Positions 36,601 through 51,600 of a stretch of DNA of 64,000 nucleotides are shown in pieces. The notes under the pieces were generated by a model. The model did not search any database and had not been told where the DNA came from. It worked only from the letters and a program-made list of their open reading frames with translations. Position 1 is the first letter of the stretch; every line of letters begins with the position of its first letter. The translations under genes and the position numbers were made by a program. Source of the stretch: Larus michahellis. Taxonomy: Eukaryota; Chordata; Aves; Charadriiformes; Laridae. The DNA is taken from assembly GCF_964199755.1 (NCBI RefSeq), contig NC_133896.1, positions 103,508,301 through 103,572,300 of the forward strand. The letters run 5' to 3'.

Positions 36601-39600
36601 GATCCTCAGAGCTTTTAAGAGTGGTTTTACCAGGTGATTAAGCTACATGGAACCAAGAATTGATAACCAAGGATACAAAAATAAGAATTTAGTTTAGTCT
36701 TTTTGTGTCCTTGTTGGATAGTCAAGTCAGATATTATAATGTTGTGTCATAAGGGTTTTCTGGCAAAATGAATAATCTAAAGCAATAAGTGATCACCATA
36801 CAGATTTGGGTTTGGAAAATCTTATTTTGGAGTATTTGAAGACCAACCTATGACGGCACCATAATTGTAAATAGAAGTTAGTCTTTACTGTTCTATCTCT
36901 AGTAAAGTAATAAGCTAAGTATTCATTAAGATAAATTTCATGTAATGTTTAATAAATGAGTCCATTTAAAAATGTATTTTTATGTTTGAGTCATCAAAAC
37001 GCATATGGGAATGACTTGTTATACAGATAACTGACCAAAAGTTATATTCAACTTAACAAAGAACTGCAGAATGTTAAGTCATAAGTCTTGCTGTAATCTT
37101 GATCGGTTTTTTTTGATGCATTGGTGGTTTTCCCACATGAAGGCTGAAAGATAGATAAGTCCCCTTTTTTTTTTCTTGCTCTGAAAACCTACTTTTCAGG
37201 TTTCAAAACCTCAATGTTGAATGGAAGTAAAAAAAAAAAATAAAAATCTTTGAGTCAGATATACTTAGCTGAGTTGCAGTGTACTTGATCTCCTCTCAGC
37301 AGATAAGACAAAAACCTAAATGGTGGCTTTATTGCAAGTTTGGTTTGAATAAATCAGATTTATTTGTCCAGCTGGTTGAACTGCTTTCTTGTTGAACAGT
37401 ACTTTTAAATACGACTCAATTTCTCAGTTCAGAATTCTGTGTGGAAATGTCTTGCTCCTGTCTCATCTGGTCATCTGAAGTGAATACTCTCTTAGTCTTC
37501 CTCTCTTAGTTTACTTGGTCAGGAGGACTGAGTTGTTTATCCTTTATATTGTTCTTGAGCTATTAGTACTAATTACGTAGGAGTCAAGGCTTTATGTGTA
37601 TGATTACGGAGTATGTTATCTTGAAGTGTTGCTGAAATCTCACCAAAGAGACTTACTGTTTTGTGTGTGTGTGAAACTGTTTGACGTGTGACTATTTGTG
37701 TAATCAGAAGATCACAATTTTTAAAACTGGAATACTCAGGTATGGGAGAATGACGGGCAGTTACATGAAAACATGGTGACCTTTTCTTCGCACTAGTTTT
37801 TAGAAAAAAGATCTCATAAAGTTCAAACCACACTTGTTAAATTTTTGATATTTTTAAAGCTTGGGAGGAAAAAAGGTAGAAATTCAGGTATTTGTTGTAT
37901 GTAGGGTGGTCACTTCCTGACAGGCTAAAAGTGAATTGATCGCTGAGTTCCTGTCACTCTTGTCTATCTTGGGTTTTGGAGCTGGGTTTAGTCATAGAGA
38001 GTTTCTTCCATTCTAGAATTCCACCTTATTTTCTTCTTTGACTCTGCTTGACTGGCATAGTTTTGCACATGATGTCATAAAGGGATCCTGGGATGTAGTA
38101 GTTGCGGTTACCTGGGAAACCTTGCTTGAATCTCTTTTTTAAAAATTTGGTGTATATTAAGTCTTAGTTCTTGGAGAGCAAAAAATCTGCCTGACTGTCT
38201 TGTCATAACTCGAGTAAGATTTCCTTGGTAACCAGACGACAAACTATGAACAGTAGTGACTGTTGGCATTTCCTATCCTTACTAGTGTTGTTATTCATCA
38301 AAAATGAAGCAGCATCTGTACTACCATTTAGATCAGGGAGTTTTAATGATGGTACCAGCATACTAGTGTTTGGCAATCTTCTGATGCCAGTAATTTTAAA
38401 GTAGTGATGTGATAAATCTAGAAGCACCGTTATTATAAGCTGGATGTAAATGTGGATGCGCAATGCTACAGACTGTTTTAAGACAACAGGGCCAAGCTCT
38501 AATTGACTATAGTAATTTTAACTGAATGGAGACTGGTGATGAGGAAACATAAATATTTTGATAGCTTCCTTTATTAGTCTGATAAGAGTGTGGAGGAGGT
38601 GCATTGATAGGGAAGAAAACTGTAGTTTATGCTTGTCCAGTATTAAATTTTTTTCAAGATCCTATTTTCTTTAAATCAATCAAAGCAAATAAAAACAGAT
38701 GCGTGCATCATTTACTATAACTAGTTTTGTCTTATTTAAGTTCCAGTTTGGCTGCTTTCCAGATCATGACATGACTCATGCCTGACCTTTCCTGAGAGTC
38801 AAGTATGCTGCAAAATTTTGTTTATCAGCATGAAATGAGATAATGTTTTTCAGAACTAAGTACTTATATGCGTACTGGTTGTTTTTTCATTCCTTATTTG
38901 AGTTGAGAATCAAAGACCTAATCTGGAGAAAAATATATGTCATTGAACATAGTGAATGTGTATCTTGGATTTTCTAGGTCTGCTTTTGGCATAGTTTATC
39001 ATTGGTTAGAAAAAAAATTGCTGTGGCATAATCCAAAGGAAAGCTAATTTTGTGATACTTTTGCATTATTCCCCTACAAAACTTGATTTAGTTTATGTGA
39101 ATATTAGGATCTTTTAATGCATAGTATTTCTGAAAGTGTTATTGAGAGGGAAAAATGCCTTAATTCTATTCTTTAACTTCTTTTGAATTAGCTTTATCAA
39201 AACCGAAACACTTTATAGGAATACTTTGGGTGTTAACTGCAAATGTATTTAAGATTGACTTTAAATTTGGGGATAACTGCAGTGAATTTAATTTGTTCTG
39301 CAAAACATGAATTAATTGTTCTGCAAAAGAGTTCCTTGTCCAGCTGTTCATGAGAATATGCCTTTTGTTTTAAGAGCTGTAGTAACAAAAGACTAAATGC
39401 TGTATTCAGGAAAGAAATTGCCATCAGCAAGAGTCAAAAACCTGTAGGTTGGAAGAGTGCTGGAACCTCTTCCAGGAGCCGTTTTCCACGTTCTCGCTTT
39501 CTGTCTCCCTGTTCTCCCTGTTCATTTGGGAAAAGCACCTAGAATAATCTTAAAGAAAATTATTCATGTTTTCTTCTGCTACGAAACCAAAGCCTTTGCT

Positions 39601-42600
39601 GTTCAGTCCTGTTTCTAAGACGCCCTACATGCACAGTTCTTTCAGTACTGTCTTTCCCTCTGAGAGTCGCTCAGTTATTGCCTGCTGCTCGTGACTTCCT
39701 CAAACAGAAATTGCAGATTATAGTAGTGCAGTATTTGGTAGTTACCTTTCCCAAATAGCAATTAAATTTCTCTGAATCTTAAGGCAGAGGAATAGCAGGT
39801 GCACTGGAACTATCTGCAGATCGATGAGATCGAACTACCTAGTTTTTGATTGAATTGACTGGGTTGCAGGTATTATCTGGAAGTGTGCTTCTGTAGGCAA
39901 AGACCTAAATTGACTTGAGCTCTGGAAAGCTACTTTTTACCAGCCTCTCTGACTCTGCTGTCAGGATTGTCTGTCTCAGTCACTGTATTAAAAATAAATA
40001 AAATGTTAGACAAGTATTTTAAGATGATGGAAAATATGTATGCCATGTGTAATTTTGAATCTAGGCTGCTGTTGAAAGGATTAGTCCTGCCTTTTCCCGT
40101 ATCTGCTGCCTCTTTTGAGGTAACACTTGTGAATTCATGTTGCTGCACATAGGCCTGATTTGCTTAAAAACCTGTTGGTGGTAAATTTGAAGTTTAATGA
40201 ATTCATTTGAATGCCACGCAGAAGGTAAATGTAGTTCCATTTGCATATTTGCGCAAAAGCGCTCTCTGAAAATAATATTCAAAGTCTTTTTTGGAAATAT
40301 GAAATTAATATTACCTTTAAACCTGCAGCTTTATAGAGAGACTTCAGTGGGTGTTGTGGCAAGACAGAATGAAATGGAATAAAATAAAATGTGTTAGTAG
40401 TAGAAAGTGCTTATCATACTTGAAAAATAGGAATTGTTGCGAATCTGCATTCGTGTGAAGTTACTATTTCTTGAATGTCACTCTGCGTATGCTATAGTAA
40501 TTTTACAGTTGTCCCCTTTCTTCCTCAAAATTGCTGTATGTCTGACAAATGCTTTGGCCTTTGAGGAAGATTCACTTTTGTAATGGTGAATGGGGAGCAG
40601 CAGGTATTGAGGACATAAGAGTTCTTGAGGGAGAAGACAGGCGTGTACTGTGAATGTCCTGAATGTACAAAAAAGCTGTGGCAGAAGGGATTTTAAGTTG
40701 TGTTTATGTATAACCTGGTATATTGCTGATTTGGTCTTGTTAGCTTATCTATAGCTGTATTGTATTTGCGACTTGATGCCTGATGAAAAATGTGTTTGGG
40801 GGGGGTGTGGGGACATCTAACTGCAAAAATCCAGCACAAAATATACGACATAAAGTTTTTGAAATATGAGTTGCGTTTAGAGAGTGTGGGCATTAGCCAA
40901 ACTTTTTAGAGTGAGTCTGGTGTGGGCACGGGTCTAGAACTTATTAAAGTCCTACTTTTGGTTTTAGTACTGTGAAAAGTAATAGACTTAAAGTAGTTTC
41001 ATTTTTTGAATGAACATTTTTAGTTTGGTTGACTTGTCATTACTTCTGTTTTTTAGGAGTTTTTTTGAATTGCTGCTGTTCTTTGGAAAGGATGAGTTCT
41101 ATGAAGATCCTTTGAAAGATATTTTAGGTTCAATCCAGGTAGTGTTGCCTACTTTCATATAAACCTTTAATATTATTTTAGTACATATAAAGACAGTTTT
41201 TGTGGATATATAACCTGGAGGAAACATGCCATTATAGTGAAAGGAGGTAGCTGCTTTGCTTACCCTTTCTTGTTTTTTCTTTTTGGTAGAAATGTATTTG
41301 AAGGGAAAGCCATTTATCCGTACATTCATCATCAGTATTGCTATTTGAATCTGCTTGGACTAAGTGAAATGTACTTTTCTTAGTTTGTAATACCAGTCGT
41401 CTTAAAGACATACTCTGCGCATTTCCTGTATAAAAGAGAGAAGCTTTGCTTGTTTATATCTAACTAGAACTTAATGGCATCCAGTGTTGTGTACCAGTTC
41501 ATGACATGAAACCCCAAGTTTCCCTCTGCGGTTTTAAACAGTAAATTTGAAATTGAAGCTCTATGTCAATGAACTCTTCAGGTCAGTGTAAACTTGAACT
41601 GTTTAAAACTGTTGTACTGTTGGCTAGACTGGGGCAAAGTTTTGTATGGCTGTATACAACTGCGTAAGATGAATGATCCTGGATTTAAAAACTTGCCTTT
41701 TTTTGCTAGATAAGTCTTTTTGACCTGAATTGATTTTGAGAGTTGAGTTCACTGCATGAGAATGCAAGCACTTGTGCCACCACGAGAGGAAACTTTGAAG
41801 GGAAAGAAAGCATGAAAAACGGGCTGGTTTCTTCTGTTAATACTGATCGTGGAACTGCAGTTTGAGAAATAGCTATCCCTTGGTTATTTTTATGTTGATA
41901 CCTGTTTTGTTACTGCTGCTACAAAGTAATGTGTCAGCACTACTTACCTTAATTATTAAATCGGCAGCAATTACATGCCTGATTAGAATTGGTGGAAGAA
42001 GGGGCTCAAGGAGCGCATTAGCAGCTTCAGGCATGGGTATGGTCTCTTGTATAAAAGTAACAGAACGCTTTGGCAGTCCTGCAATAAGGACTTCTCCAAA
42101 ACAGTCCATGAATGTGAAAGAAATTAGGAAAAAATTTGATGTATAATACTTTCTCTGTGCTTTTGTATTACAATTCTCAATTGCCTTGACTTTTAAACAA
42201 TGAATGTATTAAAATATTTTTAATACATAATTTTTTTACATAATTTTCTAGATAAAATCAGTTGCGTAATCAAACTGGTAGTGAAAACCATTGTTTCAGT
42301 TACTTAAACAGTTTTTACCATCAAACATATTAATCTGAATATAAAAGAAAAAAATGAGTTAAAACTAAAAGAATTTACAGCAAAAAAACATATATGAAGA
42401 AGTTGATTGTATGTGCATAGAAGCCATTCTTCCATTGCATTTTTTTTGTTTCAAAATTAGATACCTTTTTCTTGGGATTAAAATTCTACTGTTGATGAAT
42501 ATTACTGTTGACACTTTTGCCAGCAAGTAACAAGTCGGGGGATGAAACCTGGCATATGTGAAAATCATGGGTGGCTAAAACACTCCAGATTATTTTAGGC

Positions 42601-45600
42601 AAGTGTAATTTCTGTTATGTAGAGATCTGGCGAAAAATGGTTGCTTGAGGGCTGGTGACTCACATAGCTTAATTCAGTTTTTCCCTCTTAGAATTCAGGC
42701 ACCATGACTGGATCACAAATCCAGCATCAACATGTCTAAATCTGTGCAGAGTAACATGAGGTGAAGACTTCTCCTACAGCATATGCCAGTAATATCTCTA
42801 ATTCAAGGAAAGGTGTTTTTGCATTGTTATGCAAATGACAGGCTCTTGCTGCATGCCTATAGAAGACTGGAGCATTCTGGCTTCCCAGTTGTGTATTACT
42901 GTTTTTAGAGAAAATAAGTTGTTGCTTTAGGGCTTTGTGTAGTCCTGATCAATAGAAGAATTTGTAGCTTGAATTGTTGACTGAGGAGATCTTTAAATGT
43001 GCGTGGGTTTTCTTGATTCGTATTTTTGTATGGCCTAACTTTATTTTTAGACAAGATTTTTTCTTCTTTCTAATTGTTTTTCTTTTTATGTGTAGGAATG
43101 TCAGAACCTTCTAAATAGATACAGAAATATGAACCTGGAACTAGTGACTCGCATCATTCGAGATGGTGGACCATGGGAGGATCCAGTATTACAAGCAATT
43201 CTTAAAGCAAAGCCTGTATCACAGGACTTGGGTACTTCATTTACCACGTTAATTTTTTAGAGTAATGAAAAATGTGTTAATTTATATGCTTTTTTTGATA
43301 TTGGGGTCAGGTGGTGTCAGCTGGTGTTGCACACGATTTAACTATATTTCTGTAGTAAAGTGCTCTGGTCCCTTTTTTTATCGGAAAGAAAACTAAATTT
43401 CTTTGCTAGTAGTTTTAAGTCTACTTTTATAGTGTAGAGATCAGATTACTTAGATACAAGAGGCTACTGAGCAGGTACTTATAAAATGAATTTGCCAAAT
43501 CCAGGTGTTCAACCCCTGAAAGAGCACGAAGGGTGACTTGACTTCAGTTGGGCTACTAAAGTAACATGATCAGGGGAGGATCTGATGTATATTTCTGTCT
43601 CATGGTGCTCTGACTCCTTTAATTTTTCTTTTAAATTGTAAATACTTGGGCTTGCCAGGCTTATTGGCTTTGTTTAGAATGAGGCCTGTGATGACTACTG
43701 ATAGCTGCTTTCTGTTTACGTATATGTAATTCCTAGACTTGGGAGTAGGAGAAAGATTTCTCTTCAGGCTGCAAAGTAAAACGGCATTTTTTACAGTGCG
43801 TGGAAACAAGCGTTACCAGAATGGTTACAAAAGTTCAAAAGGGGAGGAGAATATCCAATCTACAGTAAAGTCTTTACTAATATCTTACGTGACATATTTG
43901 CTAGCAGTGTTCACAGAGGACCTCTTAAAAGTTGTTTCTGTTTGATAGTGATAGAAAATACTAGTTCTTCTCTAGTTACTATGGTGTAGTGCATGATCCA
44001 AATTCATTAGTGTGTTTAGGACAATGTGTTTGTTCTGTAGAGAGAGGAAGAGGACTATAAATCCAGAACAGCTCAGTGAGCTGCCTCCTTAACCAGAGAA
44101 AGTATTCTGATAGCAAATTAACATGACTAAGTGGGTAGTCTTAGTTGTTTTGTCTCTTTACAAGCAAGCACTTGAGCAACATAGCTTACCCATGATTTTT
44201 GTTAAATATCTGATAAAACTCTAGTGAAATACCTACAGAAACAAAATGAAAACAAAGGATTATCCTTGTTTTGTTCTGCATTCACATGACGAACTCTAGA
44301 AGTTTTGATGGTCATGATCTGAAGTTAGGTCTCAATCTCCATCTCCCCAGTAAAGAATTAGTTTAGTGATTATGCCTTAATGATTCCCTTGATCATCATG
44401 AAGCCTCTATATGATGGGTAACAGTTTAAAGATCTTTACTTACTTCTAACCTCGCAGAGTAGGAATGAGGGTTGCCTGTTGTCACTAGATGATCGTTTTG
44501 TTTCCCTTTGTTGCAGGCCACATCTGCTTCCCCTCTGTTGAGGTATTCTTCCTCCTTCTGATATCCCCCACACCCCCTTGACATATCTCATTTGTGATGA
44601 CAAACATTTTATTGTAGCTAATATCTTCTGGAAGCTTTTTCTTTCTTGTCTCACTTCCTCTAAAAATCTGATTCTTGTGGGGTCTTACACAAAGCAAACA
44701 TTCTGTGCTGCTTTATAGGCTGGCAGTATTTGGTGTATATTTTGAAACTTGGCCATATAGTTCCCTCAGGGATCACTGTTTTAAATGGGGAAAACTGACT
44801 GTTATTGCTGATTCACCAACTATTACTTGCAAAAGTCAGTTTGATACATACGTACTGTGTGAACTACATAATCCTGTCTTGGAGTCATTAATTACACGGA
44901 GAAGTTTAGGCCAAGACAAACCTCACTGTGTCTGTCTTTACATGAATTGTACTATAATTTGAGATACTGCAGTCTGTTTTGAGATGACTGAAAAGGAAGG
45001 CAGTTCTTTGGGTTTAAAGACAATAGCAGGGTTGAAACACAGGAGCAATAAACTTCTAATAGATTAGGGAGAATAAGGTGGCCCACTGTGAAGATCTAGA
45101 AGACGATATTGTAGGCAGAGGTACACTCAGATGTAAGCAGTTAATTAGTTTCTAAGCTGATGGTTGGCATCTATCGCTCTAAAGCAAAGCACTGCACATG
45201 CTGCCTGGACAAGAATAGATGTTGTTTTCCCCAAGCCTTTTTTAATGTATCACAGACTTGGCTAAATGCTACTGTAGTTCGTAGTTGTCTTTTGCTTGAG
45301 GGGTTAGAAGAGCTGTAAATGCTGCCTTGGGAAAGGAGGGCGTTCCTCTACGGGGAGGGGGCACAGTCCTGCCGGTGGTGTAGCTGGAACTCGCAGTCTG
45401 TTTAAAAACAGTGTTGGAGGGTGTAGGAGACCCCCCTCTTCCCTGGGAGTTCATGCTGTCAGAAGTGGGATTCTCATTTATGGAGCAGAAGGGCATACTG
45501 ACCTAAGAGTTCCCCACACAGAAAGTGGGAATGATAACAAGTTAACCTGTATTGCGGGCTGCAGTCTTCCCTCCATTGAGGGAAAAGGATGTTACAGGCA

Positions 45601-48600
45601 GTTGTTAGCCATGCAGCATTTTCTTAACGTTAGCACAAAACAAAAGCTAAGTATCTCTGGCCTAATTTTTCAATGTGAATATTCAGTAATCTATTGGGTA
45701 ATGTTTGTATGTGAAACTGATGATGGGGTTTATTATCCTAAGTCTGTTAATTCCAAAAAGGAGAGGCCTTTACTTTTAAGGATTGTTCTTGCAGTATGAT
45801 CGCTTTTTCTTGCACTTAATGACCACTGTTAGACACTGGCTTTTCTTTCAGTTGTCTCCTTTACTAAGTTTGTACCCAGAAGTGCTAATGGACAGTGGGA
45901 ATGAGATCTTCTGTTATGGTGGACCGTTAAACCTTACATCACCTTGAATAATATTCCTTAAGTGTTCATTAGCACATAATACCATTAGCTTGCATAAAAA
46001 TAAAGATGCTAGAGTAATCCTGTTTCTTGGCATAAGAAATGTGTTTCAAAACCAGGCGTTCTTTTTTTAAAAAAAAAGTTTAAGTGAAAGCATGTTATAC
46101 AAGTAATTTTTTTGGTTTGGGAAAAAAAATTTCTCTTGGCTGTTCAGATTGTGGTTTTCAGTAACCACTTCTGTTTGGTCTTTTTAATCCTTTTAAGAGT
46201 CACTTTAAGTTGCTTGTAACTTTCTCAATACAGGTTTCTTCTAAAGTATAAAGTTCCATGCTCACTTCTAACCTTCATTGATTTTAAATTGGCAGCCTCT
46301 TTTCTTTTTTCTTTAAATATGAAACACTGTACAGTACTGCAAAGTAAGCACTAGAAATTGTGGGGTTTTTACTCTTTTCTGTTAAGGTAGCTGTTGAGAA
46401 TATAAGAGGAAGATCAGGCCAGATTGTCCAATACATTACCTAAATGTTAACACACTATTAACACCTCAGAGTGTGCACTTACTTGACAAGATGCAAACAG
46501 TTCTCAAAATAAAAGCAGCAGTATTGTATTTTGTCGCCTTGAGTGGTATTTTAACTTTTATTCCTAAGAGACACTAGAATCTGTATGATCTTTCATAATA
46601 CAGGTCTAAAGCATGTCTTCTATGCATTTCAGAATTTCCCAATTACTTAAATGTTAAGTATTTTGAGTATCTCGAAATTATTTCATTCAAATCTTAGCTT
46701 TAAGATTAGCTTTCAGATCTGAAAAACAGATTTTCAGAAATCGGGGCTAGAATTTAAAGGTATTTAGGGATTTAGATGTAAGAATTGTGCCCAGTAGCAC
46801 TTTTAGAGGAAGAAAAAGTATATTTTCCGCGCATCTAAGCGAAATCAAGGTGTTCAAAGCGATTTAACGCAACAGCATGTGAATTTTAGTGAACTTTAGT
46901 TAACTCACCACTCTATGTTCTTCCATTTTAATGGGTAATGAGTGTCCTGAGTTGTGTTAAATATTAACAATTATAGCATTGGAAGTGATGTTGATCCTAT
47001 ACTTCTGACAATCACCCAGATTCCAGTGCTGAGAAAGGAGTAATTTTTCTTTCTCGAAAATGTTCGTATCTGCTTTTATATAGTGTGTATTTTACTAACC
47101 CTTTGCAGCACTGTGTGTTGATCTGTTAGAAATAAAATACTGAATTAGATTACTGGTATAAGAAAAATAACAATTTCTGTTTCCAAGCAGAAGGACAGAT
47201 TCTTAATGGTGTTTAAATTCATATTCGATAGCTTCTTTAGCAGAGTCTTTTTTTATATTATTTGTTGTCCTTGCACTAGTAAAAACAACATTACATTTAA
47301 ATATATTTGCTGTTTGGACTTCATATTCTAATTGCCTTTAAATCTTTCTTTTCTGTACAGTTAACAAATATTTAAGCTCTGAAAATCCACTGTTCTTTGA
47401 ACTACGTGCCAGATACCTTATTGCCTGTGAACGCATCCCTGAGGCAATGGCTCTTATCAAATCTTGCATAAATCATCCAGATATCAGTAAAGATCTGTAT
47501 TTCCATCAAGCTCTTTTCACCTGTCTTTATATGTCACCATTAGAAGATCAGCTATTCCAGGAGGTATTGTTTGTCAGTATACTTTTTTTTTTTTAATGAA
47601 GTGGTACATTATACTTACTGTATGCAAGTTGTCAAGAGGAGCATATGGAACTCTGTTTTTGTAGAACCAAATGTCATAAAATCGGGCAACTACACTGGTG
47701 TTGCTTAACTTAGTGCTGGCTTAAGCTTTGAAAAATTAAATGTTAAGTGCCTACAAATCTTCTTGACCCAAATGCAATTTTTTGGTCAAATTTACTTGTA
47801 GATATATTCCCTAAATAAGTTGAGTCATTAATATGTTGTAACTTCAGTGTATTGACTGTTTTACTATTGACTTTTATTTTAACAAAAGCACTTGAGCCTA
47901 ATTGATGTCAGCCCAATGTTTTGTACATGATATAGTTTTATTAGCCTTAAAGTTTTTTGAATGATGCCCCAGTATGTAAAATGACACTCTAGCTGCATGT
48001 GGCCCTACTTTTTACCACTGATAGTACTTGCTAGATAAGAATGCTTTTCTTAACCTTGTTTTAAGAACAAGGTACCATTGTGCAAAAAAGTGGGTTTGTG
48101 TAGTCTTTTAATTTCTCAGAATTATCCTGATTTGTTATTACTCTAAGAAAGATGAATGAGTTCTAAATATCTCCAAAATTTCTATTTATAGACCTACACA
48201 AAAGCTGTTCCAAAGAAATCCTTTGTTAATAGCAATTCCTGAAGTTTTCAGTAGCTTCTTTAATATAGCAAGGTCTGATAGGTTTTTATTTCATGTTAGC
48301 AAATTTATCTAAATGGATTTTATTTTAATTGTATAGCACTTGTTGAGGACTGATTGCAAGAGTGGAATTGAGATCATCTGCAACACTGAAAAAGAAGGGA
48401 AGACTACCTTAGCCTTACAGCTATGTGAATCGTTCCTAGTCCCACAGCTTCAAAATGGGGACATGTATTGTATATGGTAAATACTTTATTTCTGGTGAAG
48501 CAGCTTAGCAGATAATAAATGCTTATTGCCAAAATGAAACTCATCTAACTTTGAGATGTAGCTCAAGTGTAAAATACCACATAAAAAGCATTCTAATATG

Positions 48601-51600
48601 ATTTTTAAACATTCCTAGTACATCTGTTATGCCTGTTGCCTTTTTACACACAATCATGTAAAGTGGTAGCCTTCATAGTACATAACACTTATTAACTGTT
48701 TCAAAGTAACAGAAGGGTGAGCCTTTATGTACTTAAGGCTGTAAATACCTATAAATATGGCATTTATTATTAGCAATGTGTAGTCTGTAACAATATGCAG
48801 TCTGTAGACTCTCTGGCAATGCAGATATTCTGCTGTCCTGCTAGTTAAATTACACTGCTTATAAGAACTGTAGGATGTCACCAGTGTGTCTAGAAAGAGA
48901 ATATATCATTGTGAAAATGTGCTATTAGTTCTACAAACTTTTACTTCGTAAATGGAGCCACAACATAAATGGTGGTCCTCTAGAAAACATATAAGAAGGA
49001 ATGTTTTCATACGCACTGAATCAGCTTGATAGTTGGACGTTTTTATGGCTAAGAAGCATTTTCTAAAGAGTTGTCAAAACAAATTTTATCATTCAGAGGA
49101 CTGAAAGATGGTTAAGGAAGATAATTGTTCTGTTTAGCCTGTATAATTTCTGTACTTAAAGTAACATCCGCATTCCTTGACAAAGTATGCTTTATTTGTT
49201 TGATTATGTAGTTGAAGCAAAAAGGCTTGGTCAGCAAGAATTTGATTGATTTTGGTGGGGTTTTTTGTTCAATCAATAGAGATCTATAACTAATTTTAAT
49301 ATGGAGTTCAGAACATATATAGGATTTCCCTGTTCTCAGATTTCAGGGAATTGAAGTGTAAGATGTCTCTTCTTTTTTTTTGAGGAAGTAATGAAGGGCA
49401 GACGTGATAATGCTTAGTTTGTTTATTAAATTTTTCCTTAACTATTGGATGAGAATTGCTTGCGTTGAATCAAAACCTCTGAAATTATGGAATTATGATG
49501 TACATTTATAATGCAATGTATTGGCAATACCTAGTGGCATTTTTCATTCAGTCTGTCCAGAAGAAGGTGGGCATGACTGTCCCCATAGGAATGATGAAGA
49601 AATTCGACAAAAAAGGTACACACTTTGTGTGAGCCCACTGCCCAGCTTTGCAATGGAATCCAACTTTGCTGATTCCTGCCTAGATGCTGCATCTCCTGAC
49701 TTCTTACTTATCAGGAAATTTGCAGATGTAACCTACACGTATCAGTTACGTGGTTAGTGCTGTTTCAGGGCTTCAGTCTTTTAAGAAATGCATTTTAAAT
49801 ATTAGAATTAAACCTACTTTTTATGCCTTTTGCTGTAGTAACATGTTGACCTTGCTCTTGATCATTAAACTTTGCATCATCCATTTTGAAAATTGCTATT
49901 CAAAAGATGTCTGTCCATATGTTCTGGCAAAGTGGGTGTCAAAAATGAAATTCTAGAAGAGACTAAAGTACTGCTTGATATCTGTTTATCAATGAAAACA
50001 TTTTGGCATTTCTTAGTATTTTAATCTTTTGTCTGGAATATAGAACTTGAGGATTTTTGAAAGAGTTCAGAGCAGCTATATCTGTGCAGCTAGAATAGCT
50101 GTTTCATTCTTTGCAGATGCTGAGCCTTAACAATTGTGTACCCAACAAGAGAAATCTGCATAATGCTTAATAGATAACATAAACTGGAACAAAGCTTGTG
50201 AAGGCATGACTATACTGTAATTCAAATTATTGAAGAAGTAGGAGCCGGGTTAAATTAACCCATATCGTGTCTTTTTCCCTAGAGAAGGTTTTAAAGTCTT
50301 CAGCATGACATAAATCATCTTGCCTTGTTTGGAATTGAGGACCATGCAGATCTATCAGGGACCTAGCAGCAAACACCGCTAGCAAAGATATCAAAATAGA
50401 TTAGAAAGCTGTAAATAGCAGATATTTGCTATGGTTGTGAAGCAACCTACATAAAATCCTCAAGCTGAAATCACTAGCTCTTATGTTATCTCAGAGGAAG
50501 ATGGACTTTAAGCAGCTCTGTCACAAAACTTAATGTTTTCACTGATGTTAAGAATAAATTCTAGATTCAGATGATCTGAATTATTTTTCTGAAGTGAAAG
50601 TGCACTTACAAATTAATCTCAAAGCAAAGTGTGTTTGGTCTTACTAGAAATATTTGCGTACAAGGTATTGGTAAGAGATCAGTCCATAATGATGTGATTA
50701 ATGACTTTATAGTAGCAAAAAGTGATCTCTCTTCAGGAAGACAGACAAAATTTTGATGGAACAGCCGTAGCAGAATGGCTTGCCTTCTCTGCCAGGCAAT
50801 TTTTAAATGCTGTTGTGGCTGTTTTCAAGTGGTTCCTATGCAGTAAATTCAGTAAGTCAAGGATTTTTTCCTGCATGTTTATCAGTCTTTGGCCTTTAGA
50901 TAATTTTAGTGAATTGGATAACATTTTGGTAAAGTGTGCTATCTATACCCAAGGAAAGATAGACTTTCTACATATCAACAATAGCAAAGGCTTTATATCT
51001 AGCTAAGGTAGGGTGGGCTTAACCATTCTTTTATGTTGCTGATGGAGGCATGCAATGGTTTTGGTATTTTGAGGGACGTTAGCAAACTGAAATACCTCTT
51101 TACTGGTAAAGAGGTGCTGAGTTCTGTGATCTCACGGAAACAATTTAAATTGCCCCAGCACATGTTCATAATTGTTTGAACACAGGCCTCAGTGTGAACT
51201 AAACTATCCAAGAAGTAAGCGTCATTAAGTACTATACTGCTATGCCATAATAATTGAGCAAACAGAAAACTACCCCTGCCTACATTATCTCAAGTTTTTC
51301 ATCTGTGTTGTGGTCAGTGACACAGAAGGATCTCAAGTGCTGCTAACTTCAGCATTAAAGTTGGTATCCAAAGCATTTAAGTGGTTGGAATAGAGTCCAA
51401 TCAGCTCTTCAAGAATGCTTTAATCTTTAATGATTATCGAAGTCAGAAATGTGCTTGAGGACAAACCTCCATGTCTACGTGGAATAAGACTGAAATACTA
51501 TTCCCATCAGGGTCTAGTCAAACGGTGGTTAAACTGATTTAACAGCTTCCTTTCCACCTATGGAGCTGTTCCTTTTACTTTCATTTTTCTCCATTCCTTT

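Noticed and set aside
41862..42146. Plus-strand open frame of 94 codons with a hydrophobic start
   Set aside because: It overlaps the minus-strand frame with the better splice context, and it has no acceptor or donor fitting ZNF654.
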